Shown here piece by piece: positions 1 through 4,487 of a DNA stretch of 8,783 bases. The stretch is from NCBI GenBank assembly GCA_045613165.1, contig JAZLAK010000003.1, forward strand, positions 1 through 8,783, read 5' to 3'. The first letter of the stretch is position 1. The number at the start of each line of letters is the position of its first letter. The notes under the pieces are model-generated. The model worked only from the letters and a program-made list of their open reading frames with translations, did no database searches and was not told the DNA's origin. The DNA is from UMGS1124 sp045613165 (GTDB taxonomy: Bacteria; Bacillota_I; Bacilli_A; RF39; UBA660). The translations under genes were made by a program, and so were the position numbers.

Positions 1-1
1 T

Positions 2-163
2 AAAAGAAGTACTGTTAGTTATATATTAGATATAGTAGTCTTTGTATTTTGTTTATTAGCTTTGTTTAAGTTAATATCCACAAAAAAGGAATTATTAAAT
101 AATTTTGCTTTAAAGAAGGATAAGGAAAAGAAACAAAATATTGTAAAGAAATATAAAAAATAA
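2..163 (+). CDS. C-terminal end of an unrecognised small membrane protein (5' truncated by the window)
   Basis: An open frame enters from the left edge and reads 53 codons to a TAA at 161-163. It encodes one hydrophobic stretch of about 19 residues (YILDIVVFVFCLLALFKLI, visible residues 7-25) followed by a Lys/Glu-rich, strongly basic tail ending KKYKK. This suggests a last transmembrane helix with a cytoplasmic basic tail under the positive-inside rule. The start and most of the protein are outside the window, so no family can be named. It is convergent with the minus-strand gene at 179-478 and both share the hairpin at 163-196. The frame is supported by the clear membrane-helix composition and by the terminator directly after its stop. 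Confidence 0.6.
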   Translation, partial: KRSTVSYILDIVVFVFCLLALFKLISTKKELLNNFALKKDKEKKQNIVKKYKK

Positions 164-196
164 AAAGAACTAATTTTGTTAATTATTAGTTCTTTT
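163..196. terminator. Bidirectional intrinsic terminator between convergent genes
   Basis: AAAAGAACTAAT (163-174) is the exact reverse complement of ATTAGTTCTTTT (185-196), giving a 12-bp stem with a 10-nt loop. It is flanked by T-rich sequence on the plus side and by an A-run (T-run on the minus strand) on the other, so it can stop transcription from both directions. It begins at the last base of the plus-strand gene's stop codon. The stop codon of the minus-strand gene (179-181) lies in its loop. Confidence 0.8.
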
Positions 197-478
197 CTTT
201 TGTAATGATTTTCTTTTTGAATTTTTAACTTTTTGTTTGTAGTTATTATATAAAACAATCATATCTACTTTTTTTGTTAAAAATCTTTTATTATTAATAT
301 CGTATACTTTATCTATATTTTTTTCAGGATCACTGTTTAATATTAGAAAAACATAATTATTATCACAGTAAATTTCATGGCTGTTGCCTCTTGTTAATAC
401 AACTTTTTTTCCATTTTCATATACTGCATAGCATATACTTTTACCATCTTCATTAGTAAACGTTAATTCACATTTCAT
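179..478 (-). CDS. Unrecognised 99-residue protein downstream of prsA
   Basis: I do not recognise this family. The N-terminal two thirds alternate short hydrophobic and charged stretches (for example KKVVLTRGN, NYVFLILNSD, KVDMIVLYNN), which looks like a small beta-rich fold. The last 25 or so residues are very Lys/Arg/Asn-rich and probably disordered or nucleic-acid or membrane-surface binding. There is no signal peptide or membrane helix. The start is supported by an AGGGG ribosome binding site about 7 bases upstream, at 485-489. It starts 21 bp after the end of prsA on the same strand with no terminator between them, so the two are probably co-transcribed from the prsA promoter. Its stop codon sits in the loop of the bidirectional terminator. 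Confidence 0.7.
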   Translation of the reverse strand: MKCELTFTNEDGKSICYAVYENGKKVVLTRGNSHEIYCDNNYVFLILNSDPEKNIDKVYDINNKRFLTKKVDMIVLYNNYKQKVKNSKRKSLQKKRTNN

Positions 479-499
479 AAATTTCCCCTGAATTTTTTA

Positions 500-1501
500 T
501 TAGTTTGATGCTTTAGTTGATGTACTGTAGTAGTTGTATAATGAATTTATATATTTGTTGTAACTACTTTTTAATTCGCTATCTTCAATTTTCATGCCTT
601 TATCTTTTCTTAATTCAGTTAAGGCAGTAATTGAAACTGTTGCGTTTGTATTAATTAATTCATCAGCTAAAGTTTTGATTATTTCTTCTTTAACTTTTTC
701 TAAAGTATCTTTATCATATTCTTTTGTTTTTTTGATTATATGATAACCATAGGAAGTTTTAACTGGTTCTTTAGTATATTCATTAACTTTAAGTTCATAT
801 GCTGCAGTTTCAAAACTACTTTCCATATCACCTTTGTTAAATTTACCTAAAGCTCCACCTTCATTTTTATTTGAATCATCTTTTGAATATGTTTTTGCTA
901 ATTTAGCAAAATCTTCACCATTATTTAATTTTTCAATAATTTGTTCAGCTTCTTTTTTAGCTTTTGCTTCAGCTTTTTCTTTTTCATCTTCAGTAGCATC
1001 GTCTTTTACATCAACAGTAATTAAGATATGACTTGCTTCGATATCTCCAACTACGTCGCTTTCATAATAACTTTCAATTTGTTTATCAGTTATTTGTGAT
1101 TTTGCATAGTCAGTAGTAGCTAAATCTCTAAAGTAATTTAATTGAATGTATTCTTTAAACTCTTTTATAGATTGATATCCGTAGTAACTATTAATTGCGT
1201 TAAGAAGTTCTTCTTCGCTTTCATAACTTTCTTCTAAAGCGTCGATTTGTTTATCGGCATAATCTTCAGCTTCTTCTATTTTATCTTTATATTCTTTGAA
1301 AAGTATTTCTTTGTCTATCATATCAATTAAGATACTAACAGCATATCTATCTTTCATACTATCGTAAAGATTATCAACACTTATACTTTCCATTCCTTTA
1401 AAACTTACCACTGCATCTTTACCATCACTTAGTTTTGATACTTTACCACAACCACACATACAAAGTGCAATTAAGCTAATTAATAATATTTTCTTTTTCA
1501 T
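500..1501 (-). CDS. prsA: PrsA-type peptidyl-prolyl isomerase lipoprotein (extracytoplasmic foldase)
   Basis: This 333-residue lipoprotein is a membrane-anchored parvulin foldase that helps exported proteins fold outside the membrane. Residues 1-18 form a lipoprotein signal peptide: MKKK, a hydrophobic core, then a Cys-rich end (CMCGCGK) with C18 the best lipidation site. Residues 25-145 are a helical, SurA-N-like chaperone region. The parvulin (PPIC) domain spans about 154-263, with ASHILI at 156-161 (His158), a Lys/Glu/Ala-rich helical insert at about 168-190, GGALGKF at 215-221 and the hallmark YGYHIIK around His254. A helical C-terminal tail ends in Ser/Tyr-rich sequence. The start at 1501 follows GGAGG with ideal spacing; an in-frame ATG at 1522 has no comparable site and would spoil the signal peptide. 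It is the first gene of a two-gene unit with its own promoter at 1528-1556. Confidence 0.93.
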   Translation of the reverse strand: MKKKILLISLIALCMCGCGKVSKLSDGKDAVVSFKGMESISVDNLYDSMKDRYAVSILIDMIDKEILFKEYKDKIEEAEDYADKQIDALEESYESEEELLNAINSYYGYQSIKEFKEYIQLNYFRDLATTDYAKSQITDKQIESYYESDVVGDIEASHILITVDVKDDATEDEKEKAEAKAKKEAEQIIEKLNNGEDFAKLAKTYSKDDSNKNEGGALGKFNKGDMESSFETAAYELKVNEYTKEPVKTSYGYHIIKKTKEYDKDTLEKVKEEIIKTLADELINTNATVSITALTELRKDKGMKIEDSELKSSYNKYINSLYNYYSTSTKASN

Positions 1502-1527
1502 ATATCCTCCTTTTATTAACAATTATT

Positions 1528-1556
1528 ATTATAACTTGATAATTTTAAAATTACAA
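1528..1556 (-). promoter_or_regulatory. Sigma-A-type promoter of prsA
   Basis: On the minus strand, TTGTAA (1551-1556) and TATAAT (1528-1533) are separated by 17 bp. The predicted start of transcription is near 1521, giving a leader of about 20 nt that holds little more than the AGGAGG ribosome binding site. It lies back to back with the promoter of the plus-strand mini-genes. Confidence 0.7.
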
Positions 1557-1565
1557 TAAAATACT

Positions 1566-1594
1566 CACAAAAAACTTAATTTAACCATAAAATA
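1566..1594 (+). promoter_or_regulatory. Candidate late-sporulation (sigma-K-like) promoter for the tiny membrane protein pair
   Basis: The sequence has CAC at 1566-1568, a 17-bp spacer, then CATAAAATA at 1586-1594. Sigma-K promoters of Bacillus are described as AC around -35 and CATAnnnTA around -10 with 16-17 bp between, and this fits every fixed position. Transcription would start near 1601, about 21 nt before the start codon, which is a sensible distance. No convincing TTGACA-like -35 box exists at the right distance for the vegetative reading. The match is short, and chance is not excluded in AT-rich DNA. Confidence 0.45.
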
Positions 1595-1621
1595 AAGTGA
1601 GTAATGAAAAGGAGGGGTTTT

Positions 1622-1723
1622 ATGAGCCACGGAACTTGCGGTCAAAATGGTGGTATAAGTGCTGCTGCATTTATATTAGTACTATTCATTTTATTAATTA
1701 TCATTGTAGGGGCTTTTATTTAA
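1622..1723 (+). CDS. Tiny transmembrane protein, YjcZ family (33 residues)
   Basis: A 33-residue protein reads MSHGTCGQNGG followed by one membrane helix, FILVLFILLIIIVGAFI (residues 17-33). It belongs by pattern to the tiny transmembrane proteins annotated YjcZ-family sporulation protein in Bacilli, which share a Gly-rich head and a tail resembling ALIVVLFILLIIVGA. Members have been linked to spores in Bacillus; the molecular role is unknown. The start at 1622 is supported by a strong AGGAGGGG site (1610-1617). A Cys at position 6 could allow cross-linking. It is followed 12 bp later by a second gene of the same type and preceded by a sporulation-like promoter, so the two form one unit ending in the terminator at 1857-1880. 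Confidence 0.85.
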   Translation: MSHGTCGQNGGISAAAFILVLFILLIIIVGAFI

Positions 1724-1735
1724 GGAGGGAATGCT

Positions 1736-1858
1736 ATGAATAAACTATCTTGTAATAATAATAGTACTTGCAATAATAATAGATTTGGGGACTTATTTAT
1801 TATTTTAGTTTTATTTATTTTATTAGCTATTATTGTTAGTGCTGTGTTTACTTATTAA
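1736..1858 (+). CDS. Tiny transmembrane protein, YjcZ-like (40 residues, Asn/Cys-rich head)
   Basis: The 40-residue product has a polar head with a small internal repeat (CNNNSTCNNN, residues 6-15) and one membrane helix (FIILVLFILLAIIVSAVF, 21-38). The core LVLFILL is identical to the preceding gene, so the two are probably old tandem duplicates whose heads diverged. AAGGAGG (1722-1728), overlapping the stop of the first gene, sits 7 bp before the ATG at 1736. An ATG at 1731 is closed after two codons and is not the start. Cys6 and Cys12 could form disulfides on the outer face. Its stop codon runs into the stem of its terminator. Confidence 0.8.
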   Translation: MNKLSCNNNSTCNNNRFGDLFIILVLFILLAIIVSAVFTY

Positions 1859-1880
1859 AGAGGGAAACCTCTTTTTTTTT
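1857..1880 (+). terminator. Intrinsic terminator of the YjcZ-like pair
   Basis: AAAGAGG (1857-1863) and CCTCTTT (1868-1874) form a perfect 7-bp stem closed by a GAAA tetraloop. The run of T continues to 1880. The first two stem bases are the last two of the upstream stop codon. It separates the mini-gene unit from the ATPase gene. Confidence 0.88.
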
Positions 1881-1891
1881 ATGATTCATTA

Positions 1892-1900
1892 TGTTAAAAT
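1892..1900 (+). promoter_or_regulatory. Possible extended -10 promoter of the HerA-like gene
   Basis: TGTTAAAAT holds the extended TGn element followed by a 5-of-6 match to TATAAT (1895-1900). It lies 25 bp before the start codon, just after the upstream terminator. No -35 box is recognisable because that position is occupied by the terminator T-run, so activity would rest on the extended -10. Confidence 0.4.
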
Positions 1901-1925
1901 TAATATGATAGAGGGTGCTTATAAT

Positions 1926-3680
1926 ATGTTTGGACAATTATTGGATGTTTATGATAATTATGCAATTATAGAAAATAAGACAGGACAAATTGAAACTAAT
2001 TACTTAAATTTACATGTTATATTTCATGATAATAATAGAAAAGTAGTTGGAGAAATAGTTTCAATTGATAAGAGTACTATTAAAATATTACTAATTGGTG
2101 AGATAGTTAATGATGTTTTTATAAATGGCATTGTTAGAAAACCTAATTTAAGTGGTGGATGTAGAATTATATATAAAAGTGAAGTAGAGTTATTGTTGGG
2201 TAATCAAGAAATAGATTCTATCGATTCATTTTATATAGGTAAATCTTTAGTATATGATGGTTTTAATGTTACCAGTAAGTTTAATGATTTCTTTTCTAAT
2301 CATTTTGCAATAATTGGTAATACAGGTAGTGGTAAGAGTTGTGGAGTTGCTAGAATATTACAAAATATATTTTATAAAAGTAATTCTAATATGCCAAAGA
2401 ATGCACATATAGTTTTATTTGATGTTTATGGTGAATATAATAAAGCATTTAATGAATTAAATAATATAAATGGTATGGGTTTTAGAAATTATTCTTCCAA
2501 AGTAGATTTAAGTGAAGGGGAATTAATTAATATACCAGCATATTTTTTAGGAGTAGATGATTTGGCTTTACTTTTAAATGTTAGTAGTCCTAATCAATTA
2601 CCTATTTTAGAGAAAACTTTGAAATTAGTTTATATTTTTAAAAATGTAGATGAAAATATTAGCAAGTATAAAAATGACATTATTGCTAACTGTTTATTAG
2701 ATATTTTGACTAGTGGTAGAACTAGTACTCAAATAAGAGATCAAATTATTGCTGTTTTAACTAGATATAATACTGAAACATTGAATTTAGATACTGAGAT
2801 AGCGCAACCTGGGTATACTAGAACTATTAGACAATGTTTAAATATTGATACTACAGGTAAAATGAATTCTGTTCAATATGTTGTAGATTTATTAGAAAAT
2901 TATACTAAATTAGATTTAGGAAATATAAATGGTATTCCAAATTTCGTTTATACATTAGATGATATTTATTATGCTTTAGATTTTGCTCTTATTAGTGAAG
3001 GGGTTTTAAAAAGTGATAAAATGTATGATGAATATAATCAATTGAAGGTACGTTTACAACAAATAATTAATAGTGATTATAAACATTTCTTTAATGTTAG
3101 TGAATTTATTTCTAAAGGAGAATATGTTAGAAATTTATTTAATAGTAATAAAAATTATCAAATAATTAATTTTAATTTAAATTGTATAGATGAACGTTTT
3201 GCTAAAAAATTAACAAAAATATATTCAAAATTATTCTTTGATTTTTCAACTTTTATAGAAGATAGGGGTAGTTTTCCTATACATATAATTTTAGAAGAAG
3301 CTCATAGATATGTGCAACATGATACTGATATTGAAGTATTGGGATATAATATTTTTGATAGAATTACTAAAGAAGGAAGAAAGTATGGAGTAATACTTGG
3401 AATGATTACTCAAAGACCTAGTGAGTTGTCTATAACTGCTTTAAGTCAATGTTCAAACTTTATAGTTTTAAGAATGTTTTATCCGGATGATTTAAATATA
3501 ATTAAATCTATTACTAGCAACTTGACTGATAGTACTTATGAAAAAATAAAATCATTTTTACCTGGTAATGCTTTAGTATTTGGTACATCATTTAAATTAC
3601 CATTGATGGTAAAATTAGATTTACCTAATCCAATGCCAGAAAGTACTAGTGTAAATATTAGTGATAGTTGGTATAAGTAG
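1926..3680 (+). CDS. HerA/DUF87-family P-loop ATPase (FtsK-HerA superfamily)
   Basis: This 584-residue ATPase is of the HerA type, hexameric DNA-pumping motors acting in end resection or, with partner effectors, in anti-phage defence. Residues 1-100 look like the beta-rich HAS-barrel found before the motor domain. Walker A is GNTGSGKS (131-138), Walker B is IHIILEEAHRY (452-462) with adjacent glutamates, and ITQRPSEL (494-501) carries the conserved post-Walker-B Gln/Arg typical of this superfamily. The middle (about 220-420) is a large helical insertion. The start at 1926 is chosen for a GAGGGTG site 8 bp upstream; the open frame extends 5' but would run through the preceding terminator. No NurA nuclease, SIR2 or other known HerA partner gene is in the window. 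There is no clear terminator directly after it, so transcripts may continue to 3937. Confidence 0.88.
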   Translation: MFGQLLDVYDNYAIIENKTGQIETNYLNLHVIFHDNNRKVVGEIVSIDKSTIKILLIGEIVNDVFINGIVRKPNLSGGCRIIYKSEVELLLGNQEIDSIDSFYIGKSLVYDGFNVTSKFNDFFSNHFAIIGNTGSGKSCGVARILQNIFYKSNSNMPKNAHIVLFDVYGEYNKAFNELNNINGMGFRNYSSKVDLSEGELINIPAYFLGVDDLALLLNVSSPNQLPILEKTLKLVYIFKNVDENISKYKNDIIANCLLDILTSGRTSTQIRDQIIAVLTRYNTETLNLDTEIAQPGYTRTIRQCLNIDTTGKMNSVQYVVDLLENYTKLDLGNINGIPNFVYTLDDIYYALDFALISEGVLKSDKMYDEYNQLKVRLQQIINSDYKHFFNVSEFISKGEYVRNLFNSNKNYQIINFNLNCIDERFAKKLTKIYSKLFFDFSTFIEDRGSFPIHIILEEAHRYVQHDTDIEVLGYNIFDRITKEGRKYGVILGMITQRPSELSITALSQCSNFIVLRMFYPDDLNIIKSITSNLTDSTYEKIKSFLPGNALVFGTSFKLPLMVKLDLPNPMPESTSVNISDSWYK

Positions 3681-3784
3681 TTATATAATATAATAAAGAA
3701 GGAGAAAAATATGCAAGATTAAATTTGATTTGAATAGTTAATTTAAAAGGAAAATATTATATGGACGCTTATTAGTATAATAAT
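3681..3784 (+). other. Intergenic stretch with two start-stop mini-ORFs and a weak promoter
   Basis: No conventional gene is present. A weak promoter (GTGATA 3661-3666, 17 bp, TATAAT 3684-3689) overlaps the end of the ATPase gene. AAGGAG (3699-3704) precedes an ATG that closes after three codons (3711-3722, MQD). AAAAGG (3745-3750) precedes another ATG closing after four codons (3761-3775, MDAY). These could be relics of decayed small genes or chance. No terminator hairpin is seen after the ATPase gene. Confidence 0.35.
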
Positions 3785-3813
3785 TTGTTAATATTTATAA
3801 TTTATGATACAAT
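3785..3813 (+). promoter_or_regulatory. Strong promoter of the candidate small RNA
   Basis: TTGTTA (3785-3790), a spacer of exactly 17 bp, and TACAAT (3808-3813) preceded by TGa, an extended -10, make this one of the better promoters in the window. Transcription would start near 3820. No start codon with a ribosome binding site follows before the terminator at 3897-3937, so the product is most likely non-coding. Confidence 0.7.
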
Positions 3814-3840
3814 GTATCTAGCAAGAGAACTTGCATAAAA

Positions 3841-3885
3841 TAAAAAAGGATATATCTAACATGTGGAGTTGTTAGGTACATTCCT
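3841..3885 (-). terminator. Minus-strand terminator inside the small RNA gene
   Basis: Read on the minus strand, the central hairpin of the plus-strand RNA (stem arms 3870-3885 and 3847-3861) is followed at once by TTTTTT (complement of 3842-3847) and further T-rich sequence. It therefore works as an intrinsic terminator for transcription coming from the small gene at 3942-4013, whose RNA would end near 3841. Confidence 0.6.
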
Positions 3886-3896
3886 AAATGGTTGGT

Positions 3897-3937
3897 GCAC
3901 ACTAACATAAACCAAAACCCGTTAGTGTGCTTTTTTT
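3897..3937 (+). terminator. Intrinsic terminator of the small RNA
   Basis: GCACACTAAC (3897-3906) and GTTAGTGTGC (3921-3930) form a perfect 10-bp stem with a 14-nt A/C-rich loop, followed by seven T (3931-3937). It is the strongest terminator in the window. On the minus strand it is not followed by T, so it acts only for plus-strand transcription, including any read-through from the HerA-like gene. Confidence 0.92.
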
Positions 3938-3941
3938 CTAT

Positions 3942-4013
3942 CTAAATAATAGTAAAAATACTAAAATAAATAGTAGAAGTATTATGAAGTAAAGAGTTTT
4001 TTCTTAAAGTCAT
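3942..4013 (-). CDS. Small hydrophobic peptide gene, toxin-like, possibly frameshifted
   Basis: From the ATG at 4013 the frame gives 23 residues starting MTLRKNSLL and ending YFSIFTII before a TAG. The expression signals are excellent for so short a frame: GGAGGTGAG with 6-7 bp spacing and a promoter at 4043-4072. If one base is removed in the A6 run (T6 at 3997-4002 on the plus strand), the same start continues as MTLRK plus a very hydrophobic helix (LYFIILLLFILVFLLLFR) ending at a TAG at 3938-3940, 24 residues in all. That peptide, a basic head plus one membrane helix, looks like a real product. Its transcript converges with and overlaps the plus-strand small RNA, as in type I toxin-antitoxin pairs. 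I do not recognise the peptide family; the toxin role is inference. Confidence 0.5.
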   Translation of the reverse strand: MTLRKNSLLHNTSTIYFSIFTII

Positions 4014-4042
4014 AAACTCACCTCCTTAAAATTAAAAATCTA

Positions 4043-4072
4043 ATTATAAGGAATGCAACTAATACATGTTAA
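4043..4072 (-). promoter_or_regulatory. Promoter of the small hydrophobic peptide gene
   Basis: On the minus strand TTAACA (4067-4072, 5 of 6 to TTGACA) and a perfect TATAAT (4043-4048) are 18 bp apart. Transcription would start near 4036, about 22 nt before the ATG, leaving room only for the GGAGGTG site. Confidence 0.6.
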
Positions 4073-4097
4073 ATATATCGACGTTACAATAATATAT

Positions 4098-4117
4098 ACT
4101 TGTATTTTTATACAAGT
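4098..4117. repeat. Perfect 8-bp inverted repeat upstream of the small peptide gene
   Basis: ACTTGTAT (4098-4105) and ATACAAGT (4110-4117) are exact reverse complements around a TTTT loop. On the plus strand the repeat is followed by a T-rich stretch, so it could be a weak terminator. It could also be a dimeric repressor site about 26 bp upstream of the small gene's -35 box. No plus-strand gene reads into it. Confidence 0.4.
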
Positions 4118-4140
4118 TATTTTTATATAATTTAACAAAT

Positions 4141-4162
4141 AAAAAACGAAGATATTCTTCGT
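4141..4162 (-). terminator. Intrinsic terminator of rpmB
   Basis: ACGAAGA (4146-4152) and TCTTCGT (4156-4162) form a 7-bp stem with a 3-base loop. On the minus strand it is followed by a T-run (complement of the A-run at 4141-4145). It starts 4 bp after the rpmB stop codon. Confidence 0.85.
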
Positions 4163-4166
4163 ATTA

Positions 4167-4358
4167 TTAAGCAGCTTTTTCTTCAGTTTTTTTTGTTGCT
4201 TTTCTCATTGTTCTTGCTTCTCTTGTACTTAATTTAACTTTTTGTCCGTCAATAGTAAAAGTTTGTAAATTTGGATTTTGACGCATCTTTGTTGCATTTA
4301 ATGCATGAGATCTTTTATTTCCAAATAAAGGTTTTTTAGTTGTAACTTTTGTTGCCAT
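4167..4358 (-). CDS. rpmB: 50S ribosomal protein L28
   Basis: The 63-residue product matches L28 in length and in its signature KKPLFGNKRSHALNATK (residues 8-24) followed by NPNLQ (29-33), then a short strand region and a basic C-terminal helix (STREARTMRKATKK). L28 is a bacterial large-subunit protein near the exit-site region. The family's usual N-terminal Cys (CxxTGK type) is missing here, so this is the zinc-independent form. The start is supported by AAGGAGGG (4365-4372), 6 bp upstream. It is a single-gene unit with its own promoter and terminator, transcribed divergently from dnaE. Confidence 0.95.
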   Translation of the reverse strand: MATKVTTKKPLFGNKRSHALNATKMRQNPNLQTFTIDGQKVKLSTREARTMRKATKKTEEKAA

Positions 4359-4389
4359 ACTTTTCCCTCCTTAATAAGAATTCTAGTTG

Positions 4390-4418
4390 AGTTTATCATA
4401 TAAAATACTAAAAGTCAA
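4390..4418 (-). promoter_or_regulatory. Promoter of rpmB
   Basis: On the minus strand TTGACT (4413-4418) lies 17 bp from TAAACT (4390-4395), which is preceded by TGa, an extended -10. A near-consensus -35 plus an extended -10 fits the strong expression expected of a ribosomal protein gene. Confidence 0.7.
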
Positions 4419-4438
4419 ATAAACTTTGATAAAAATGC

Positions 4439-4467
4439 TTAAAAATATTCATTATTTATTATATAAT
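4439..4467 (+). promoter_or_regulatory. Promoter of dnaE
   Basis: TTAAAA (4439-4444), 17 bp, then a perfect TATAAT (4462-4467). The predicted start near 4474 falls at the edge of the ribosome binding site (GAGGTGAGG, 4475-4483), so the leader would be only about 14 nt. Confidence 0.6.
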
Positions 4468-4487
4468 AGGCTTAGAGGTGAGGTATT

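Larger units (their letters stand above)
3820..3937 (+). ncRNA. Candidate structured small RNA of about 118 nt, antisense to a convergent small gene
   Basis: A promoter at one end and an intrinsic terminator at the other bound a transcript with no plausible reading frame. Three hairpins are visible. The first has stem GCAAG/CTTGC at 3821-3825/3830-3834 with an AGAA loop. A long central hairpin spans 3847-3885, with loop TGTGGAGT at 3862-3869, one A-C mismatch and one bulge. The third is the terminator hairpin at 3897-3930. The 14-nt terminator loop contains AACCA (3910-3914), which can pair with TGGTT (3889-3893) just before the stem, a possible pseudoknot. I cannot match it to 6S, SRP, tmRNA, RNase P or a riboswitch I know. 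Its 3' 97 nt or so are complementary to the predicted transcript of the small minus-strand gene at 3942-4013, which suggests an antisense regulator. Confidence 0.6.

Noticed and set aside
19..258. Minus-strand open frame of 79 codons
   Set aside because: It runs antisense through the end of the membrane-protein frame and the bidirectional terminator, has no ribosome binding site and is only low-complexity Lys/Phe/Asn.
834..1031. Plus-strand open frame inside prsA
   Set aside because: It is antisense to the parvulin domain; its Ser/Phe-rich content is the mirror of prsA codons.
1833..1925. Extended N-terminus of the HerA-like gene
   Set aside because: It would overlap the end of the second YjcZ-like gene and pass through its terminator. 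The residues are low complexity, and the GAGGGTG site points to 1926.
3812..3838. ATG frame of eight codons at the start of the small RNA
   Set aside because: Its ATG lies in or before the predicted transcript start and has no ribosome binding site.
3820..3937. 6S, SRP, tmRNA, riboswitch or tracrRNA identity for the small RNA
   Set aside because: None of the conserved motifs of these classes could be found, and no cas gene or CRISPR array is in the window.
3996..4002. A AAA AAC in the small peptide gene as a -1 frameshift site
   Set aside because: The heptamer is in the right phase, but a -1 shift leads to a stop after four codons. The hydrophobic frame needs a +1 shift or a one-base deletion instead.
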